Positions 60,827-64,000 of a stretch of DNA of 64,000 nt are shown one piece after another. The notes beneath the pieces are model-generated. The model saw only the letters and a program-made list of their open reading frames with translations. It was not told the DNA's origin and searched no databases. The stretch is taken from positions 310,001 to 374,000 of the forward strand of contig CP012811.1 of NCBI GenBank assembly GCA_001936135.1. The letters run 5' to 3'. Every line of letters begins with the position of its first letter. The first letter of the stretch is position 1. Both the position numbers and the translations under genes were made by a program. The stretch is from Saccharomycopsis fibuligera x Saccharomycopsis cf. fibuligera. Taxonomy: Eukaryota; Ascomycota; Saccharomycetes; Ascoideales; Saccharomycopsidaceae.

Positions 60827-61693
60827 ATGTCAAAACTATACAAATGGACCAAAAGCCTTGCCGTTACTTCCGCCTATTTCCTAAACGGCTTCGTTCTCAC
60901 CCATATTGTCCTTGAGCATTCATTCGAGCCGTTTTTATCTCAGGGAGAATCAATGCTCCCGACTCTCAATGCCAATAGAGATTTCTTGATAGTTTCCACA
61001 AAATACAAGCATGGCCGGGGTGTGCAAGTTGGTGATTTGGTATCGGTTTTCAAACCCACTAGTCCAACATCAAGGGTCTGTAAGCGCATCACGGGGATGC
61101 CGGGAGACTACATCCTTATTGATCCATCGAGAGCATCAATTGCTACTAATATGAATCACTATTTGAACGATCTGGTGGTTAGAAAAAAAGCAGCTTCTGG
61201 CGCTGAATATGGCGATTTACAGTCACAATTACTATCACAACAACAGCAACAACAACAACAACAACAAGAGCAACAGCAAAATCAGAATCAGATTCAGATT
61301 CAGCAACTACTGTCCGATCATCAGCACGGGAAACAGCAAGGCCAGCAGCAGCATCAGATTAGGCTTGCGGGGTTAGCTAACAAAGAACTAGACCAATTGC
61401 TTGATGTTTTTGAAGAAACATTGCCTTCTAATACAACGTATTCTAACAAGACCAGCGAAGCTTATGATCAATACATCAAGGTGCCAGAAGGACACTGCTG
61501 GATTACGGGGGACAATTTGAGTAACTCTTTGGATTCAAGAACATATAATGTGGTGCCGTTGGGGCTAATTACTGGAAAAATTGTGGCGGGGATATATGTG
61601 GAGAATTCGTTGGTGCCCTGGACTTGGAAACTTAGAAAATTGGAGGATATTTCGGTATGGCATGATAAGGAGGCTTTTGGCAGTAGTACCTGA
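60827..61693 (+). CDS. IMP1: Imp1, mitochondrial inner membrane peptidase subunit 1
   Basis: From the ATG at 60827 the protein has 288 residues. A membrane segment lies at about 10-28. The catalytic serine is in GES42MLPT and the catalytic lysine in RVCK86RITGMPGD. These are almost the same positions as S40 and K84 of S. cerevisiae Imp1, which is why this ATG is preferred over 60740; the 29 extra residues from 60740 also contain two adjacent CTG codons. The end has GHCWITGDNLSNSLDSRTYNVVPLGLITGKIV, the last signal-peptidase box. Imp1 cleaves intermembrane-space sorting signals such as those of Cox2 and cytochrome b2. About 85 residues, mostly Gln-rich (about 124-205), are inserted between two conserved boxes, explaining the size (190 residues in S. 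cerevisiae). Confidence 0.93.
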   Translation: MSKLYKWTKSLAVTSAYFLNGFVLTHIVLEHSFEPFLSQGESMLPTLNANRDFLIVSTKYKHGRGVQVGDLVSVFKPTSPTSRVCKRITGMPGDYILIDPSRASIATNMNHYLNDLVVRKKAASGAEYGDLQSQLLSQQQQQQQQQQEQQQNQNQIQIQQLLSDHQHGKQQGQQQHQIRLAGLANKELDQLLDVFEETLPSNTTYSNKTSEAYDQYIKVPEGHCWITGDNLSNSLDSRTYNVVPLGLITGKIVAGIYVENSLVPWTWKLRKLEDISVWHDKEAFGSST

Positions 61694-61934
61694 TTGGCAT
61701 TGGTATCTAGCTTATGGTGTGCAATACTCGGTAGTCGCTTTTCATTTTTGTCATTATGCATATTGTTTCTTTTTTGTAGCTATTTTTTCTTTTAGCAATT
61801 AGATACTTACTCATTTTTTGCCATTTTTTGTTCACTACATTGTTTACGCATTTCATAGAAGCAAAAGTTATATGGTGTATTTTTCCTAACTTATCACGCG
61901 CTAATGAATAAAACTAGAATACAAGCAATTGAAT
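61694..61934. other. Convergent intergenic IMP1/SWP1
   Basis: This is 3'-end DNA with T-rich stretches and no gene. Confidence 0.5.
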
Positions 61935-62816
61935 TCAAATATGACCCTTCAATCTTTGTTGCAACAAACTTCTAAACACTCTTGAACCGAACCAAACAGT
62001 TGGACCAGCCAAGACAACAGTCTTGCCAATCAAGGCAAAGATGCTATCGCCCAAATAATACTGCAAAAAGAAAACTTCCAAAGCAATAAGCGAAGCAATG
62101 AAACTGATCTTGTAAACTGAATCTATTGGTTTATCTTCAGGGCCACTAAATCTCTTAAAGTTGACATTTCCATGCATGAAGACTGTAAACACAAAGTTAC
62201 CCAAAGCACCAACAATAAGAGCAATGAAAACTAATGCAATCACTGGGTTAGTTTGTTTTGCTGGTTTTTGGAAAATATGGAAAATTTCCGGCTTTGCACC
62301 AAATCTCGTTGGTTGCTTAAAGTTCTTGGATAAAGATTCAACAATTTTGGAGTTCACTTTAACACTAGCCAATTTTTTCAATGATGGTTGGTTAGCGTTG
62401 ACAAAGTCACCCAAGATGACGTTAATATCGAGACCACGATCTTGGCCATTATGAAGAATCAAATTTTTTGAAAGTTTGTTAACGGGGATGGATAATTCTG
62501 CATTGCCATTAGAATCAACTTTGGGAATAAATGACTGTTCTAATTCGTCATCTTGCTTGGAGACTAACACGACTACTTGATTTGGTCTGAATGGTTGTTT
62601 TGTGTCTTGGTCCAAAATTTGGAATTTCAAGTCAATTGATTCTTTGTCACTATTAATAATGAGCGCTTCGTTGGCAGCCGGCTTGCAACAGGTGAATTTT
62701 GCCTTTTGAGTAGCGCCAATGGAGATGAGGCCGTTTTCCACCTTGAATGCACTTATCAACGATGCAAAAAGGGCAATGAACAAAAGCACTGTCCGGCTTT
62801 GGATTCCGTGATACAT
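61935..62816 (-). CDS. SWP1: Swp1 (ribophorin II), oligosaccharyltransferase subunit
   Basis: The first in-frame ATG is at 62816 and gives 293 residues (286 in S. cerevisiae). A signal peptide (about 8-23, LLFIALFASLISA) is followed by a lumenal beta-rich domain (FKVENGLISIG.., FRPNQVVVLVS). Three membrane segments at the end carry NPVIALVFIALIVGALGNFVF, ISFIASLIALEVFFLQYYLG and IFALIGKTVVLAGPTVWFGSRVFR. This is the Swp1/ribophorin II plan. Swp1 is part of the complex that transfers the N-glycan to nascent proteins in the ER. Confidence 0.93.
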   Translation of the reverse strand: MYHGIQSRTVLLFIALFASLISAFKVENGLISIGATQKAKFTCCKPAANEALIINSDKESIDLKFQILDQDTKQPFRPNQVVVLVSKQDDELEQSFIPKVDSNGNAELSIPVNKLSKNLILHNGQDRGLDINVILGDFVNANQPSLKKLASVKVNSKIVESLSKNFKQPTRFGAKPEIFHIFQKPAKQTNPVIALVFIALIVGALGNFVFTVFMHGNVNFKRFSGPEDKPIDSVYKISFIASLIALEVFFLQYYLGDSIFALIGKTVVLAGPTVWFGSRVFRSLLQQRLKGHI

Positions 62817-63169
62817 TATTATGGATTGGCTTGTGATAAAACTGGGAGACGTGTAGAATATATTGTAACTCTTCAGCACAGCCCTTGTCCAGTATACTTA
62901 GCCAGTTTATTCAATGCTGCTGCTATGCTTCTCCATTGGCGTTATTTTGTTATAATTGTCAACTGTTAACGTGTCTCGTATGTCGGGGCTTGCAACCAGT
63001 TTTCTTCCCAGTCACCCGCCATACCAGGGCTGCTTAACACATATATGCGCATGCGTCTTCTCGATATCAACATGAAAAGCTTCTACAATATATTCACAAC
63101 AACACCTCCTACAAGCTCCAATCAGTCCGATGAAAATTGTGTTTCGTTTTATTAAGTACTCATTATATC
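62817..63169. other. Intergenic upstream of SWP1
   Basis: The 353 bp contain the SWP1 promoter and the 3' flank of the partial gene at the window end. No clear sites were seen. Confidence 0.4.
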
Positions 63170-64000
63170 CTACACCAAGCCACATAATGTCAACTTCTCC
63201 AAAAATGGCGTAAGATCATCTTTCCGGATTTCAATCACCGAGCTTTCAAAACTATCGATTCTCACTTTAGCCCCCGTGGTGCCTGCCACTTGCTGGAATG
63301 CTACACTAAACGTATTCAATAGCGTCTTGTTCATCAACAACCCATCATCGGCTGTCGGTTCTCCGCCATTTTTGCTTCTTTTGGCTTTTTTCCTCTGATG
63401 GTGAGGATCTTGATTATAGCTATTGTTGTTGTGATTATTGTGACTGTCTCGTGGATAAAGTGGAGCTAATCCAACCACAAGATACGTATCAGTTTCTGAA
63501 TCAAGAGCCGCTAGAACTAATGGTAATAGTGGTTGATATTCGAGCTCAGCTAAACTTTCAAGAACCCATTGGCCCAACCTTGTAAGATTCAATGGGTTAC
63601 GGTAAAAGGCCAAATTCGCAATAAATTCATCCTTTAGCACAATTAACCGGAAGACTCGTAAATTCTTAATCATCTTCTTTTCCATTATCATCACCCCGGT
63701 TTTGAAAATCACTTGTTGGTAATCTTTAGCAATATCTAACCCTTTATTAATCAAATCAATTCCGCTGATTTTTTTGCTTGGGTCCCTCTTAGAAGTGGAT
63801 ATTTTTTCCGTTGATAATGCATCCCATGAGTTCCAGAAATTACTGACCCATCGCTTCTCCTTTTGTACAAGTTTCCTAGTGATCGCAGCTTGTTCATTCT
63901 CATTAAGTAAATTATCTTCAGCTTCTCCAGCTGCAGCTTCGGCAGCTTCTTGATTTTCTTTGTCTCCATCATTACCATTATTACCCTTTCCATAACCATT
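63170..64000 (-). CDS. Uncharacterised protein, N-terminus beyond window edge
   Basis: The frame is open from 64000 to the stop at 63170, giving 277 residues of the C-terminal part. It starts in an Asn/Gly- and Ala/Glu-rich low-complexity stretch. A region rich in aromatic and basic residues follows (RWVSNFWNSWDALSTEKIS), then a long helical part (KGLDIAKDYQQVIF..LRVFRLIVLKDEFIANLAFYRNPLNLTRLGQWVLESL) and a basic Asn-rich linker with RKKAKRSK, a likely NLS. I do not recognise the family; the helical core looks conserved and the NLS suggests a nuclear protein. An internal ATG at 63754 is not the start because the frame continues upstream. Confidence 0.7.
   Translation of the reverse strand, partial: NGYGKGNNGNDGDKENQEAAEAAAGEAEDNLLNENEQAAITRKLVQKEKRWVSNFWNSWDALSTEKISTSKRDPSKKISGIDLINKGLDIAKDYQQVIFKTGVMIMEKKMIKNLRVFRLIVLKDEFIANLAFYRNPLNLTRLGQWVLESLAELEYQPLLPLVLAALDSETDTYLVVGLAPLYPRDSHNNHNNNSYNQDPHHQRKKAKRSKNGGEPTADDGLLMNKTLLNTFSVAFQQVAGTTGAKVRIDSFESSVIEIRKDDLTPFLEKLTLCGLV

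Noticed and set aside
62817-62879. N-terminal extension of Swp1
   Set aside because: The extension opens with a non-ATG codon; the ATG at 62816 directly precedes a good signal peptide.

Overview
This window is nuclear DNA from a budding yeast. The genes are compact and nearly all intronless, the DNA is A/T-rich, tRNA introns are short, the U3 snoRNA has a spliceosomal intron, and almost every recognisable protein has a Saccharomycotina counterpart. The Asn/Gln-rich tails, the abundant microsatellites and the gene set suggest the CTG-serine clade (Candida/Lodderomyces/Spathaspora group). That placement is an inference: no tRNA-Ser(CAG) lies in the window and CTG codons are too few to test it.

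Layout. 1-5.5 kb: a partial candidate securin gene (minus strand, cut by the left edge), tRNA-Tyr, and a retroelement-derived repeat with a solo LTR inside it. 5.5-11.3 kb: an unrecognised Ser/Asn-rich protein, two more solo LTRs, tRNA-Thr and initiator tRNA-Met. 11.3-34.3 kb: SSA-type HSP70 with heat-shock elements, RER1, a C2H2 zinc-finger factor behind a 3.8-kb upstream region, a membrane RING-H2 protein, an intron-bearing U3 snoRNA gene, a spliced COA4 gene, a STE13-type dipeptidyl aminopeptidase, ADE6 and a POM33/PER33-like gene. 34.3-38.9 kb: gene-poor DNA with three intron-bearing tRNA genes (Val, Ile, Pro) and relics of the same tRNA-associated repeat. 38.9-64 kb: a dense block with a small His-rich GPI-type protein, a TRAX-like protein, SLY1, SFH5, MCD4, a VPS37-like ESCRT-I subunit, a large protein with an N-terminal velvet-like domain, YPD1, RHB1, LUC7, IMP1, SWP1 and a partial unknown gene cut by the right edge.

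How the genes fit together. Many serve the secretory pathway: RER1 (ER retrieval), SLY1 (ER-Golgi fusion), MCD4 (GPI anchor synthesis), SWP1 (N-glycosylation), the STE13-type peptidase (Golgi processing), SFH5 (lipid/heme transfer) and a VPS37-like ESCRT-I subunit. Signalling is represented by YPD1 (phosphorelay) and RHB1 (TOR branch), and RNA metabolism by U3, LUC7 and the TRAX-like protein. No operon or horizontally acquired island is evident; the mobile DNA is confined to LTR-type relics around tRNA genes.

Most notable: (1) a velvet-like domain on a 1186-residue Asn/His/Gln-rich protein, in a lineage where velvet proteins are generally described as missing; (2) a TRAX homologue with all four acidic catalytic positions; (3) a candidate securin with KEN and destruction boxes; (4) an LTR-type repeat sitting upstream of several tRNA genes; (5) a U3 gene and a COA4 gene whose exon-intron structure can be read directly from the sequence.
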